In this document: one piece after another, positions 26,479-34,562 of the stretch | How the letters are laid out: the number at the start of each line of letters is the position of its first letter | Numbering within the stretch: position 1 is the first letter of the stretch | Origin: Peptococcaceae bacterium | GTDB taxonomy: Bacteria; Bacillota; Desulfotomaculia; Desulfotomaculales; Desulfocucumaceae | Direction: 5' to 3' | DNA: 64,000 nt | Assembly: GCA_023512435.1 (NCBI GenBank) | Contig: JAILZP010000002.1 | Location: 1-64,000, forward strand | Made by a program: the position numbers and the translations under genes | Notes under the pieces: model-generated | What the model saw: only the letters and a program-made list of their open reading frames with translations | What the model was told of the DNA's origin: nothing | Databases searched by the model: none

Positions 26479-26982
26479 ATGAAACACACCCTCGCCGTCC
26501 TTGTTTTAAACAAGCCCGGGGTGCTGGCCCGGATTTCGGGACTGTTGAGCAGGAGAGTATTTAACATAGAAAGCATAGCCGCCTCTTCCACCGAGGAGCC
26601 GGATATAACCCGGATCACCATTGTGGTCCAGGGCGACGACCGGATCCTGGACCAGGTGGTCAAGCAGCTTTCAAAGCTGGTGGATGTGATTAAAATTCAG
26701 GAGCTTCCCTGGGGCAAGGAGTCCATTGAAAGGGAGCTGGCCCTGATTAAGGTTAAGGCCTGCACAAACCGCCGGTCGGAAATTGTTGACATCGTCAACA
26801 TATTCAGGGCCAATATCGTTGACGTGAACCGCGAAACCATGGTCATAGAGCTGACCGGTGACGAGCAGAAGATCAACGCCCTGTGCGCGGTGCTGGATGA
26901 ACACGGCATCGTGGAGATAGTGCGCACCGGCATTATTGCCATGTCCAGGAATCCCGTGCCGATCAAGGATAACATCGGATAG
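26479..26982 (+). CDS. ilvN: Acetolactate synthase small (regulatory) subunit
   Basis: 167 residues. N-terminal ACT domain (LAVLVLNKPGVLARISGLLSRR and FNIESI) and C-terminal regulatory domain. It confers valine feedback inhibition on the large subunit of the first step of branched-chain amino acid synthesis. ATG 26479 follows SD GGGGGA. The large subunit ilvB is not adjacent, which is unusual for this normally paired gene. Confidence 0.95.
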   Translation: MKHTLAVLVLNKPGVLARISGLLSRRVFNIESIAASSTEEPDITRITIVVQGDDRILDQVVKQLSKLVDVIKIQELPWGKESIERELALIKVKACTNRRSEIVDIVNIFRANIVDVNRETMVIELTGDEQKINALCAVLDEHGIVEIVRTGIIAMSRNPVPIKDNIG

Positions 26983-27220
26983 CCGGCGCCGGCCCCGGCC
27001 GCAAGACTGATTGCTTTATCGCAACAAGGCTGTTTTTGTCTCACAGACAAGAAATATTGCCTTTTTTTAACTGGAGGACTTTCGGCGTTTACGGAAGAAT
27101 TATTTATACGTGTATTAATACCCTTATTTACTATCTGTTTGCGCCGCTATACTGACATAAATAATGAGATCCGGGCGTATAATATATATACGCAAGTAAA
27201 AGCGGGGGTGTTTTCAAGCC

Positions 27221-27493
27221 GTGTCGCAGGTAAAAAGGATCATGATCAGCATTCCCGACAGCCTGCTGGCCGAGGTCGACGGAATTGTGGCCGCCGAGCA
27301 GTTAAACCGCAGTGAATTCATCCGTGAAGCCATGAAGCTTTACATCGCCGAAAGAAAACGCCGCCTGCTGCGCGAGCAGATGAAAATCGGCTACATGGAA
27401 ATGGCTAAAATCAACCTTTCGCTGGCCATGGAAAATTATGATCTGGAGTCCGAGGTGGCGCACGCCTTTGAACCGATGTTGGAGGCCAAGTGA
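27221..27493 (+). CDS. Ribbon-helix-helix antitoxin, NdoAI/EndoAI type
   Basis: 90 residues. RHH DNA-binding N-terminus ([31 protein letters not shown]) and a C-terminal tail that in the family wraps the toxin. GTG 27221, SD GCGGGGGTG. The toxin gene starts 2 nt after its stop. The family autoregulates, and a possible -10 TATAAT is at 27178-27183. Confidence 0.9.
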   Translation: MSQVKRIMISIPDSLLAEVDGIVAAEQLNRSEFIREAMKLYIAERKRRLLREQMKIGYMEMAKINLSLAMENYDLESEVAHAFEPMLEAK

Positions 27494-27495
27494 CG

Positions 27496-27846
27496 ATGCT
27501 GGTCCGGCGCGGTGATATTTTTTTTGCGGACTTGAGCCCGGTGGTGGGATCGGAGCAGGGCGGCACGAGGCCCGTGCTGATTCTGCAGAACGATATCGGC
27601 AACCAGTACAGCCCCACCACCATCGTGGCGGCCATAACCTCCCAGATTGACAAGGCCAAGCTTCCCACCCACGTGGAGGTGAGGGCCGGCGAGGGGGGGC
27701 TGGAAAGGGACTCGGTGATCTTGCTGGAACAAATCAGGACCATAGACAAAAGCCGACTGATGGAAAAAGTAGCCACGCTTAACGAGGATATGATGAAGAA
27801 GGTAAACCAGGCCATAGAAATAAGCCTGGGGCTGATAGAAATATAG
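27496..27846 (+). CDS. ndoA: mRNA interferase, MazF/NdoA (EndoA) family
   Basis: 116 residues, very close to Bacillus EndoA in pattern: [47 protein letters not shown] and [18 protein letters not shown]. The family cleaves mRNA at specific short motifs. ATG 27496 is preferred over GTG 27490, with SD TTGGAGG inside the antitoxin gene. Confidence 0.95.
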   Translation: MLVRRGDIFFADLSPVVGSEQGGTRPVLILQNDIGNQYSPTTIVAAITSQIDKAKLPTHVEVRAGEGGLERDSVILLEQIRTIDKSRLMEKVATLNEDMMKKVNQAIEISLGLIEI

Positions 27847-27858
27847 CGCTGGACCCGG

Positions 27859-27885
27859 GCACCTCATCCAGGGAGGTGCTTTTTA
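27859..27885 (+). terminator. Terminator of the toxin-antitoxin operon
   Basis: GCACCTC (27859-27865), loop of 7, GAGGTGC (27873-27879), TTTTT. Confidence 0.9.
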
Positions 27886-27914
27886 ACGTTTAAGAATAAA
27901 GGGGGGGCGCGCGG

Positions 27915-28652
27915 GTGAAACCCCTGATTGGCGTGACATGCGCCTTTGACCGGGAGAAAGGAAGGGTCTGGTTATGCCAGGCGTACCTGGAGGCCGTCCG
28001 GGCGGCCGGCGGGATACCCCTTCCCCTGGCCCACACCGGCGATGACGGTGAACTGGCCGGGATTACCGGCGCCGTTGGCGGACTGGTTCTCTCCGGGGGA
28101 GGCGACGTGGACCCCGCTTTCTTCGGTGAAGAACCTCTGCCGGCCGGCGGGGAAATATGCCCGGAAAGGGATGCCTTTGAAATAGCCCTGTCCAGGACCG
28201 CCCTGGCCTCCGACATTCCCCTGCTGGGAATATGCCGGGGCGTCCAGGTGATGAACATAGCCGCCGGCGGTGATATATACCAGGATATCGGCGTCCAGCA
28301 TTCAGGAGGCCTGCGGATCAAACATTACCAGGAGGCGCCCCGCTGGCACCCCACCCACGGGATAACGGTCCGGGCGGGGACCGTCCTGGCCTCCATCCTG
28401 GGCGAGGGGCCGCTTAGAGTTAACAGCTACCACCACCAGGCGGTCAGAAAGGTTGCCCCCGGTTTTATTGTTTCGGCCAGGTCCGCCGACGGGTTGATTG
28501 AGGCCGTCGAGCGGCCGGACCGCCTTTTTGCCCTGGGCGTTCAGTGCCATCCGGAGACCCTTTGGAGGGCGCACCCTGTTTTCCTGAAGCTTTTTATAAG
28601 CCTGGTGGAAGCTGCAAAAATAAGAATTTCCGGACGCCAGTCAGCCAATTGA
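27915..28652 (+). CDS. Class I glutamine amidotransferase-like hydrolase, peptidase C26 (PuuD-like)
   Basis: 245 residues. Nucleophile elbow LLGICRGVQVMN (Cys near residue 100), VLSGGGDVDP, NSYHHQA and the catalytic His/Glu in GVQCHPE. The family hydrolyses gamma-glutamyl amides such as gamma-glutamyl-GABA. The substrate here is unknown: no puu/gab genes are near. GTG start 27915. The amidohydrolase follows after 25 nt, so the two may act together. Confidence 0.88.
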   Translation: MKPLIGVTCAFDREKGRVWLCQAYLEAVRAAGGIPLPLAHTGDDGELAGITGAVGGLVLSGGGDVDPAFFGEEPLPAGGEICPERDAFEIALSRTALASDIPLLGICRGVQVMNIAAGGDIYQDIGVQHSGGLRIKHYQEAPRWHPTHGITVRAGTVLASILGEGPLRVNSYHHQAVRKVAPGFIVSARSADGLIEAVERPDRLFALGVQCHPETLWRAHPVFLKLFISLVEAAKIRISGRQSAN

Positions 28653-28677
28653 CTATATTTAAGGAGTGAGGCAGGAC

Positions 28678-29865
28678 ATGATCGCCATTTCCGGGGGACG
28701 GGTCCTAACCATGACGGGTAAAAATTACGAGGCGGGGACGGTTCTTGTTGAAAACGGAAAAATATCAGGGGTGGTTGAAGGGGTGAAAGAACCCGAAGGA
28801 TGGGAAATAATCGACGCCCGCGGGATGGTGGTGATGCCGGGCCTGATCGACGCCCACTGCCACCTGGGCATCGTGGAGGAAATATACCGGGAGGAGGGAG
28901 ACGACGGAAATGAGGTCACCGACCCGGTTACTCCCCACCTGCGGGCCATTGACGGGATAAATCCGGAGGACCTCGGTTTCCGGGACGCCCTTGCCGGCGG
29001 AGTGACCACCGTGGTGGTGGGGCCCGGGAGCGCCAATGTCATCGGGGGGGAGATGGTGGCCATGAAGACCTGGGGCGCGGGGCTGGAGGACATGATCATA
29101 AAATGCCCGGTGGGACTGAAGGCGGCCCTGGGTGAGAATCCCAAAAGAAACTACGGCGGGCGGAAGAAGACGCCCATGACCAGGATGGCCTCGGCGGCGC
29201 TGCTGCGGGAGGCGCTGGCCAGGGCATGCGACTACATGCGCAAGACTGCCGAGGCCTCGGAAGGGAAAGGAAGTCCCCCGGACAGGGATTTGAAGATGGA
29301 GGCGCTGGCCAGGGTTTTAAGCGGCGAGATCCCCCTCAGGGTGCACGCGCACAGGGCCGACGATATAATGACCGCCCTGCGCATAGCCGGGGAATTTAAG
29401 ATCGGTCTGGTGGTTGAACACTGCACCGAGGGATATAAAGTGGCGGGAGAGCTGGCCAGAAACGGGGTCAAGGCGGTGATCGGGCCGGTAATCACCAACC
29501 GGGCCAAGGTGGAACTGAAGGGGATTTCCCTTGAGACAGCCAGGGTTCTGGCCGACGCGGGGGTGGATTTTGCCATCATGACGGACCACCCGGTGGTTCC
29601 CGTGCAGTACCTCGGTATTTCGGCGGGACTGGCCGTGAGGGGCGGCCTTGACGAAGAAAAGGCGCTGCGGGTGGTGACGTCGGACGCGGCAAAAATACTG
29701 GGCCTGGACCACCGGATAGGGAGCCTCGCTCCGGGAAAGGACGCCGATGTGGTGATCCTGGACGGGCATCCCTTTGACGTGCGCAGCCGGGTGGTAAGGG
29801 TGCTGATCTCGGGCAGAACTGTGTTTGATATTCGGGAAAACGGATCGGAGTCCGGAATTAAATAA
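28678..29865 (+). CDS. Amidohydrolase, imidazolonepropionase-like
   Basis: 395 residues. Metal-dependent amidohydrolase: MPGLIDAHCHLG (metal His pair), HAHRAD, VEHCTEGYK and MTDHPVVP (metal Asp), with the composite beta-sandwich at both ends (GSLAPGKDADVVILDG). ATG 28678 follows SD AAGGAGTGAGG; GTG 28666 lies within the SD and is unlikely. Substrate not identifiable. Confidence 0.85.
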   Translation: MIAISGGRVLTMTGKNYEAGTVLVENGKISGVVEGVKEPEGWEIIDARGMVVMPGLIDAHCHLGIVEEIYREEGDDGNEVTDPVTPHLRAIDGINPEDLGFRDALAGGVTTVVVGPGSANVIGGEMVAMKTWGAGLEDMIIKCPVGLKAALGENPKRNYGGRKKTPMTRMASAALLREALARACDYMRKTAEASEGKGSPPDRDLKMEALARVLSGEIPLRVHAHRADDIMTALRIAGEFKIGLVVEHCTEGYKVAGELARNGVKAVIGPVITNRAKVELKGISLETARVLADAGVDFAIMTDHPVVPVQYLGISAGLAVRGGLDEEKALRVVTSDAAKILGLDHRIGSLAPGKDADVVILDGHPFDVRSRVVRVLISGRTVFDIRENGSESGIK

Positions 29866-29970
29866 GAAAAAAGTTGAAACATTGCTGTTATCTTCAACTA
29901 TAGTCGAATTGTAGTATATGTTGATGTTTTTTAAAGTAGAATAATTATTTATAAATTTTTATGAAATGGC

Positions 29971-29992
29971 AGGATTTAATAATAAAATGAAG
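29971..29992 (+). promoter_or_regulatory. Possible sigma-H-like promoter
   Basis: AGGATTT, 11 nt, GAAG, resembling the sigma-H pattern (AGGAWWT ... GAAT), 60 nt before the Spo0F-like gene in an AT-rich gap (29866-30051). A one-mismatch Spo0A box (AGTCGAA) is at 29902-29908. Pattern match only. Confidence 0.25.
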
Positions 29993-30051
29993 AAGTTACC
30001 TTTAATGTACACATGGCTGTTTACTGCTGTCATGCATTGTCGGGGGGAAAG

Positions 30052-30459
30052 ATGGAGAGAAAAAAACTTAATGTTCTGGTTGTTGACGATCAGCCGGGGG
30101 TAAGGTATTTGCTCGACGTTATCATCAAGGACGAAGGGCACGAGGTCAGGTTGGCCAAAAACGGCCTGGAGGCCGTGGAGGAGGTTAAAATCTCCAAACC
30201 GGACCTTATTTTTATGGACGTGCGGATGCCGCAAATGGACGGAATCGAAGCGCTGGGGAGAATAAAAATAATCTCCCCGGAAACGGCGGTTGTTTTGATG
30301 ACCGCCTATGCAACGGACGAAACGGTGCAAACGGCCCTGAATAAGGGGGCGCTTTGCTGTTTTACCAAGCCCTTCGATGTGGACGCCATCAGGTCGATTG
30401 TTGAAAACTTCAGCTGGACGGTGTCGGAGCGCAAGGGGAGAATTCCGGCGGTGGGGTAA
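30052..30459 (+). CDS. spo0F: Single-domain response regulator, Spo0F-like
   Basis: 135 residues, receiver domain only. The pattern LVVDDQPGVRYLL, phospho-Asp in IFMDVRMPQMDGIE, LMTAYA and FTKPFDVDAIR is close to Spo0F, the phosphorelay intermediate that passes phosphate to Spo0B/Spo0A. Single-domain CheY relatives cannot be fully excluded. ATG 30052 follows SD GGGGGGAAAG. Confidence 0.75.
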   Translation: MERKKLNVLVVDDQPGVRYLLDVIIKDEGHEVRLAKNGLEAVEEVKISKPDLIFMDVRMPQMDGIEALGRIKIISPETAVVLMTAYATDETVQTALNKGALCCFTKPFDVDAIRSIVENFSWTVSERKGRIPAVG

Positions 30460-30460
30460 A

Positions 30461-30497
30461 TTCGGGAATTGGGAACTGGGAACCGGGAATTGGAGGT
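30461..30497 (+). repeat. Heptad repeat (GGGAATT family)
   Basis: Degenerate units CGGGAATTGGGAACTGGGAA and following, between convergent spo0F-like and holA genes. Confidence 0.75.
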
Positions 30498-30505
30498 GTT
30501 TAACC

Positions 30506-31576
30506 TCATACCTTTTTTTTCCGGCATACATCCAGGATGAACATTTCCATGCCCGCCAGGAATTCCTGCCGCCCTGATTTTACAGCTGTATCAAGGTCGT
30601 GAAGCCGGTGCAGGGACTCGATTAGCTGCCGCCGGTCGAAGTTTTTCTGCTGGCCGGCCATTTTTCTTGCCACAAAAGGGTGGATCCCCATCCGGGAGGC
30701 CAGGTTCCCCGGTTGGCCCCCGGACCGCAGGGCTTCTCCCGTCCTCAGGATGAGCCTGATTTGGCGCGCCACCATGGCCAGGATGGCAGGCGGAGGCTGT
30801 TTTTGTCTCAACAGGCGGGCGATTCCGGCCATTGCCCTGGCCGGGTTTTTTTCCCCTATGGCGTCCACCACCGCAAAAACATCCTCTTCGGGATGCGGGG
30901 GAGTGGCGGCGGCAACGTCCTCCACCGTTATGACACCGCTTTCCCCGGCGTATGAGATCAGCTTTTGTATTTCCACCGAGAGGGCCTGCAGGCTGTTTCC
31001 GGCCCTGGCCAGTATTTCGGCCGCCGCGCCCGGCCCGAGGGTTTTGCCGGCCTGCCGGGCCTGCTTCTCCAGCCAGGCGGCAAGCTGGTCCGGCCTGAGC
31101 AGGGCAAATTCGACGACTTTTCCGGTTTTGGCTACTTCCCGGTATATTTTTTTGCGCTTGTCCACCTGGTCGCCGGCGTCGAAGACAATGCAGGTGCTGG
31201 GATTCGGGGCGGCCAGGTAATCGAGGAAAGGGGTTTCGTCGCTCCGGGCCGCTGCTGTCTCTTCTTCGCCCTGTTCCCGGCCGGCGGTTTCCGGCCCGCC
31301 TTTTTTTCCGGCAAAAAATTTGGCGTTTTGAACCACCACCAGCCTCTTTCCGGCGAAAAAGGGGGCCATGCCGGCCAGTGCCGTTATATCGGCCAGCGTT
31401 GTCTCTTCCCCGTCCACCAGGGTGTGGTTAAAGTCGCCGGTTCCCCCGGGCGCCAGCAGGTCCCTTATCCTTTTTACGGCCTCCCCGCGCAGGTAGCTTT
31501 CCGGCCCGAAGAACAGGTAGACCGGGGCAACCCGGCCGGCGTTCAGGTCGTTGACCAGGTCGATGAAATACTTCAC
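30506..31576 (-). CDS. holA: DNA polymerase III delta subunit (clamp loader)
   Basis: 356 residues. Clamp-loader AAA-like fold: PVYLFFGPESYLRGEAVKRI at the N-terminus, then the middle and C-terminal helical domains (AIGEKNPARAMAGIARLL, MGIHPFVARKMAGQ). GTG start at 31576. It is followed by no gene on its strand and preceded by rpsT, the common Firmicute order holA-rpsT. Confidence 0.93.
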   Translation of the reverse strand: MKYFIDLVNDLNAGRVAPVYLFFGPESYLRGEAVKRIRDLLAPGGTGDFNHTLVDGEETTLADITALAGMAPFFAGKRLVVVQNAKFFAGKKGGPETAGREQGEEETAAARSDETPFLDYLAAPNPSTCIVFDAGDQVDKRKKIYREVAKTGKVVEFALLRPDQLAAWLEKQARQAGKTLGPGAAAEILARAGNSLQALSVEIQKLISYAGESGVITVEDVAAATPPHPEEDVFAVVDAIGEKNPARAMAGIARLLRQKQPPPAILAMVARQIRLILRTGEALRSGGQPGNLASRMGIHPFVARKMAGQQKNFDRRQLIESLHRLHDLDTAVKSGRQEFLAGMEMFILDVCRKKKV

Positions 31577-31629
31577 TGCACCGTCTCCCGGGATGACAGT
31601 TTCTTCTCCACGAAGTAGACCTTTCCGGC

Positions 31630-31657
31630 TAAAATAAAACCACCTTCTTCGGGTGGC
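31630..31657 (-). terminator. Terminator of rpsT
   Basis: CCACC/GGTGG hairpin (31640-31644, 31652-31656) followed, on the minus strand, by TTTTATTTT. Confidence 0.8.
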
Positions 31658-31663
31658 TTTTCT

Positions 31664-31933
31664 TTAGCTCTGAACACTTTTGTTGAATCTGAGGGTAAGC
31701 CGGGATTTTTTTCTGGCGGCCGTATTTTTATGCAGAATCCCCTTGGATACCGCTTTATCGATAGCAATCAGCGCCCCGCGCAGTTTAATTCCGGCCTCTT
31801 CCTTGTTTCCGCCGGCCATGGCTTCGTTGAACCTCCTGATGCTGGTCCGGAGGGCCGACTTCAGCCTGGCGTTGCGCAAGGTCTTTTTGCGGATGACCTC
31901 CACCCTTTTGGCTGCGGACTTAATGTTTGGCAC
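31664..31933 (-). CDS. rpsT: 30S ribosomal protein S20
   Basis: 89 residues, Lys/Arg-rich; VPNIKSAAKRV at the N-terminus and AARKKSRLTLRFNK at the C-terminus are typical. The GTG start at 31933 is preceded by SD GGGAGGTGAG. Binds 16S rRNA in the small subunit. Confidence 0.96.
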   Translation of the reverse strand: MPNIKSAAKRVEVIRKKTLRNARLKSALRTSIRRFNEAMAGGNKEEAGIKLRGALIAIDKAVSKGILHKNTAARKKSRLTLRFNKSVQS

Positions 31934-32133
31934 TTTCTCACCTCCCAACAGGCATCATTTTACCACGGCCGGGTTTAAAATGCAAGTTAAGCCTGCATTT
32001 ATTTGTCAATATCCAGAGTCCGCAGTTCCGAAACGGGAGGGCCTGGTTTTGCCGCTACCTTGCGGCGGGGAGAACCGCCTGCATATCAAGGCCCGTTTTA
32101 GCGAATGATAATTTGCAAAGGAGGTGAAGTCAG

Positions 32134-32472
32134 GTGAACTGGATAGGCGCCATCATCAGATTCGTGGTTTCGGCTTTGGTGCTGGTTGTGGTAAGCTGGT
32201 TGTCACCGGGGTTCGCGGTCAAGGGAGGCTTCGTCGGCGCACTCATAGCGGCCGGTGTTATTGCCATTCTCGGGTACATAGCCGAGGCCCTGCTGGGTGA
32301 CAGGGTTTCTCCCCAGAGCAGGGGCCTGGTGGGATTCATTACGGCCGCGGTGGTCATTTATCTTGCCCAGTTTATTATACCCGGCCTTCTAAGTGTAAGC
32401 ATCATCGGCGCCCTCATTGCCGCTTTCATTATCGGCCTCATTGACGCGGTTGTGCCGACTGTTCTCAGGTAA
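32134..32472 (+). CDS. Small four-helix membrane protein, YvlD/phage-holin-4 family
   Basis: 112 residues with about four hydrophobic helices (residues 8-28, 34-53, 65-85, 90-108) and no signal peptide. Matches the Phage_holin_4_2/YvlD family, whose function in bacteria is not established. GTG 32134 with strong SD AAGGAGGTGA. The preceding gap (31949-32133) contains a long imperfect hairpin (about 32025-32098) that could be a leader. Confidence 0.75.
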   Translation: MNWIGAIIRFVVSALVLVVVSWLSPGFAVKGGFVGALIAAGVIAILGYIAEALLGDRVSPQSRGLVGFITAAVVIYLAQFIIPGLLSVSIIGALIAAFIIGLIDAVVPTVLR

Positions 32473-32520
32473 GGCGAAAAAATCTTTCAGGCAGTATTTT
32501 CCATGTGTTGATTAATTTCA

Positions 32521-32547
32521 ACCCCGCATTGGAGCGGGGTTTTTTAT
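32521..32547 (+). terminator. Terminator after the YvlD-like gene
   Basis: ACCCCGC (32521-32527) with GCGGGGT (32534-32540), then TTTTTATC. Confidence 0.9.
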
Positions 32548-32601
32548 CGTCCGGCAAAGCCCGCTATTCTGCCCTGAAAATTCATTGCCGGAGTGCACGA
32601 A

Positions 32602-32813
32602 GGGGGGAGGACCTTTCAGTCCGGAGCGTTTTCCGGAGGCTGACTACCGGATCTTGGCGACGGAGCGTACGGGATGCCGGGCGAGCCGCAGGACGCGGCC
32701 GCAGCCGAGTAGTGCATGGACGCACGTACGCAGGCGGTCGGCAGACCGTAAGCAACGAGCCTAGAGCCGGTTCAGCCGGAGGATCGAAAGCCCGGACTGA
32801 AAACCGCACCCCC
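32602..32813 (+). ncRNA. Candidate structured RNA, GGA-rich
   Basis: The 494-nt gap 32473-32966 holds no credible gene. An 11-bp perfect long-range stem (32614-32624 with 32792-32802) is flanked by GGGGG/CCCCC (32602-32607 with 32809-32813). Inside are successive small hairpins: GCGT-ACGGG-ATGC (32665-32677), GCCGC-AGGAC-GCGGC (32685-32699), GTGC-ATGGAC-GCAC (32712-32725), CGGTC-GGCA-GACCG (32735-32748) and CCGG-TTCAG-CCGG (32767-32779). GGA occurs 12 times. No family recognised. An open frame through this region to spoIIP is probably chance. Confidence 0.45.
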
Positions 32814-32966
32814 GGCCCCAAATTTTCATTGTCCGTGGTGCCGCTTTTGGCGGCATGGGGGTCTGAGTTCAGCCTCCGGCACGGCGCGTTTAACATAATC
32901 CTCCCGCCCCGGGCATACAATTTTATGAAAATCCCGGGAAAAAGAGGGTTGGGGAGGATTTGGCCG

Positions 32967-34097
32967 ATGTACTACCGGATCCGCTATATGCTTTACAGGC
33001 ACCGGTACAGGCTGGCCGGGGTTTACCGGGCGGCGGCGCTGGGCGGCGCGGCCGTCCTGCTGTTTTTCTTCCTTTGTTACATACCGTGGGCCGGCGTCCT
33101 TTCAAAAATCCCGGGGTTGAAAAACTTCTCCCTTTTTGACATAGCCGTGAGCTGGAGTGAAAGGGACCCCCGGGGGCTGGTCCGTTCCGCAGCGCCGGTT
33201 ATGGCCTGGGCCGGAAACCAGGAGGACTACCCCGAGGAAATCACTCCGATGTCTGTGGTTACGGCCATGCTGGCCCCCTTCAGGGTAAACCTGGACAGCC
33301 CGCCGGATCTGCTGGCGTCCGAAATGCCGGCCCTGGCCGAATACAGGAGGGGGCTTGCGGCGAAGGCCGCTTCCGGCGCCGGAGGCGGGGCTGACCGGAA
33401 AACCCCGGAAACCGGTGCTGTATTGACATCCGCGGCATTGCTGGGGATTTACCATACCCATACCGGAGAGACGTATGCCCTGACCGACGGCGTTGAGAGG
33501 CTGCAGGGCAAACAGGGCGGGGTGGTGGAGGTGGGCAGGGCCCTGAAGGATACCCTGGAGAAAGAGTACGGCATCCGGGTGGTCCACGACGACCGGGTGA
33601 ACGACGAAAACTACAGCTATTCTTACATCGAGTCCGAAAAAACCGCCCGCCGGTTGCTGGAGAATAACCCGGACGTGCAAATACTGATCGACATCCACCG
33701 GGATGCCGGGAAGCCCCGCAGTGAAAGCCTGGTAAAGGTGGACGGAAAGGAAGCGGCTCCCATCCTGTTCGTCGCGGGTTCTGATGCCCGGGCGCCCTTC
33801 CCCGCCTGGAGGGCCAACTACGATTACGCGGTCAAACTGGCTGACAGGATTAACAAAAAATTCCCCGGGCTGTGCACCGGGGTAAGGGTGAAGGAGGGCA
33901 GGTACAACCAGTTCCTGCACCCCCGGGCCCTGCTGGTGGAAGTCGGCAGTGTAAGCAATTCCACGGCCGAGGCCGTTGAGTCGGCCAGAATGCTGGCCCG
34001 GGTGCTGGCTGCGGAAATAATGGAACTGGCTCCCGATAAGCTGTTTAAAAAGCATGATTATGACCATAATGGTAATGAAAGGAGCAGTGGAGAATAG
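32967..34097 (+). CDS. spoIIP: Stage II sporulation protein P
   Basis: 376 residues. Sporulation peptidoglycan amidase/endopeptidase of engulfment, acting with SpoIID and SpoIIM. N-terminal TM helix (about residues 28-48), then the zinc-dependent catalytic domain: GIYHTHTGETY (catalytic His/Glu), LIDIHRDAG and LLVEVGSVSN. ATG 32967 is 8 nt after SD GGGGAGGA. The gpr protease gene normally preceding it is absent here. Confidence 0.92.
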   Translation: MYYRIRYMLYRHRYRLAGVYRAAALGGAAVLLFFFLCYIPWAGVLSKIPGLKNFSLFDIAVSWSERDPRGLVRSAAPVMAWAGNQEDYPEEITPMSVVTAMLAPFRVNLDSPPDLLASEMPALAEYRRGLAAKAASGAGGGADRKTPETGAVLTSAALLGIYHTHTGETYALTDGVERLQGKQGGVVEVGRALKDTLEKEYGIRVVHDDRVNDENYSYSYIESEKTARRLLENNPDVQILIDIHRDAGKPRSESLVKVDGKEAAPILFVAGSDARAPFPAWRANYDYAVKLADRINKKFPGLCTGVRVKEGRYNQFLHPRALLVEVGSVSNSTAEAVESARMLARVLAAEIMELAPDKLFKKHDYDHNGNERSSGE

Positions 34098-34103
34098 GTA
34101 AAG

Positions 34104-34457
34104 ATGCTTGAAAAGGGCTATACCATACCCGTCCTGTTTGGAATATGCCTGGGCCTGGTTCTGACCGGGGTGCAGGTTTCGGTCACCGCCCTGAACGCCG
34201 CGCTGGAGAAACCGGATCTGGCCGTGGCGGTTGTTGAAAATGCGGGTCCCAACGGGCTGGACATGCGGGTGCTGGGGAAAAGGGTGAGCATACGCTTTCC
34301 GGGCCGGCCGGAAGAAATGGCCGCCGCCGCTGCGGAAAAGGCGGGGATCCTCTGCGGGAGGCTGCGGGAGAAAGCGGTCCGGGCCTGCGGGGAGTTGCGC
34401 AACCTGCCGGAACTGGGCGAAAAGGCCCTGTCCTTTTACAGGGGCCGGAAGGAGTAA
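34104..34457 (+). CDS. Small membrane-anchored protein of unknown function
   Basis: 117 residues; one hydrophobic helix near residues 8-30, then a short soluble domain ending basic (SFYRGRKE). Starts 6 nt after spoIIP, so probably cotranscribed with it and a candidate sporulation gene. No SD better than GTAAAG was seen. Not recognised. Confidence 0.6.
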   Translation: MLEKGYTIPVLFGICLGLVLTGVQVSVTALNAALEKPDLAVAVVENAGPNGLDMRVLGKRVSIRFPGRPEEMAAAAAEKAGILCGRLREKAVRACGELRNLPELGEKALSFYRGRKE

Positions 34458-34484
34458 TTTCACCGGGACCCCGGCCGGGGCAAG

Positions 34485-34514
34485 ATGGACTTTTTTGGCC
34501 GCCTCTGATATAAT
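34485..34514 (+). promoter_or_regulatory. Promoter of lepA
   Basis: ATGGAC, 18-nt spacer, TATAAT (34509-34514). Confidence 0.5.
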
Positions 34515-34562
34515 GTCAGATTGGAAAATAAGACGGGAAGCCTGGCGGGAGGAGACATTGCA

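Noticed and set aside
32505-32966. N-terminal extension of SpoIIP
   Set aside because: Arg/Ser-rich with no similarity to SpoIIP; a clear SD and ATG at 32967 start the family-length protein.
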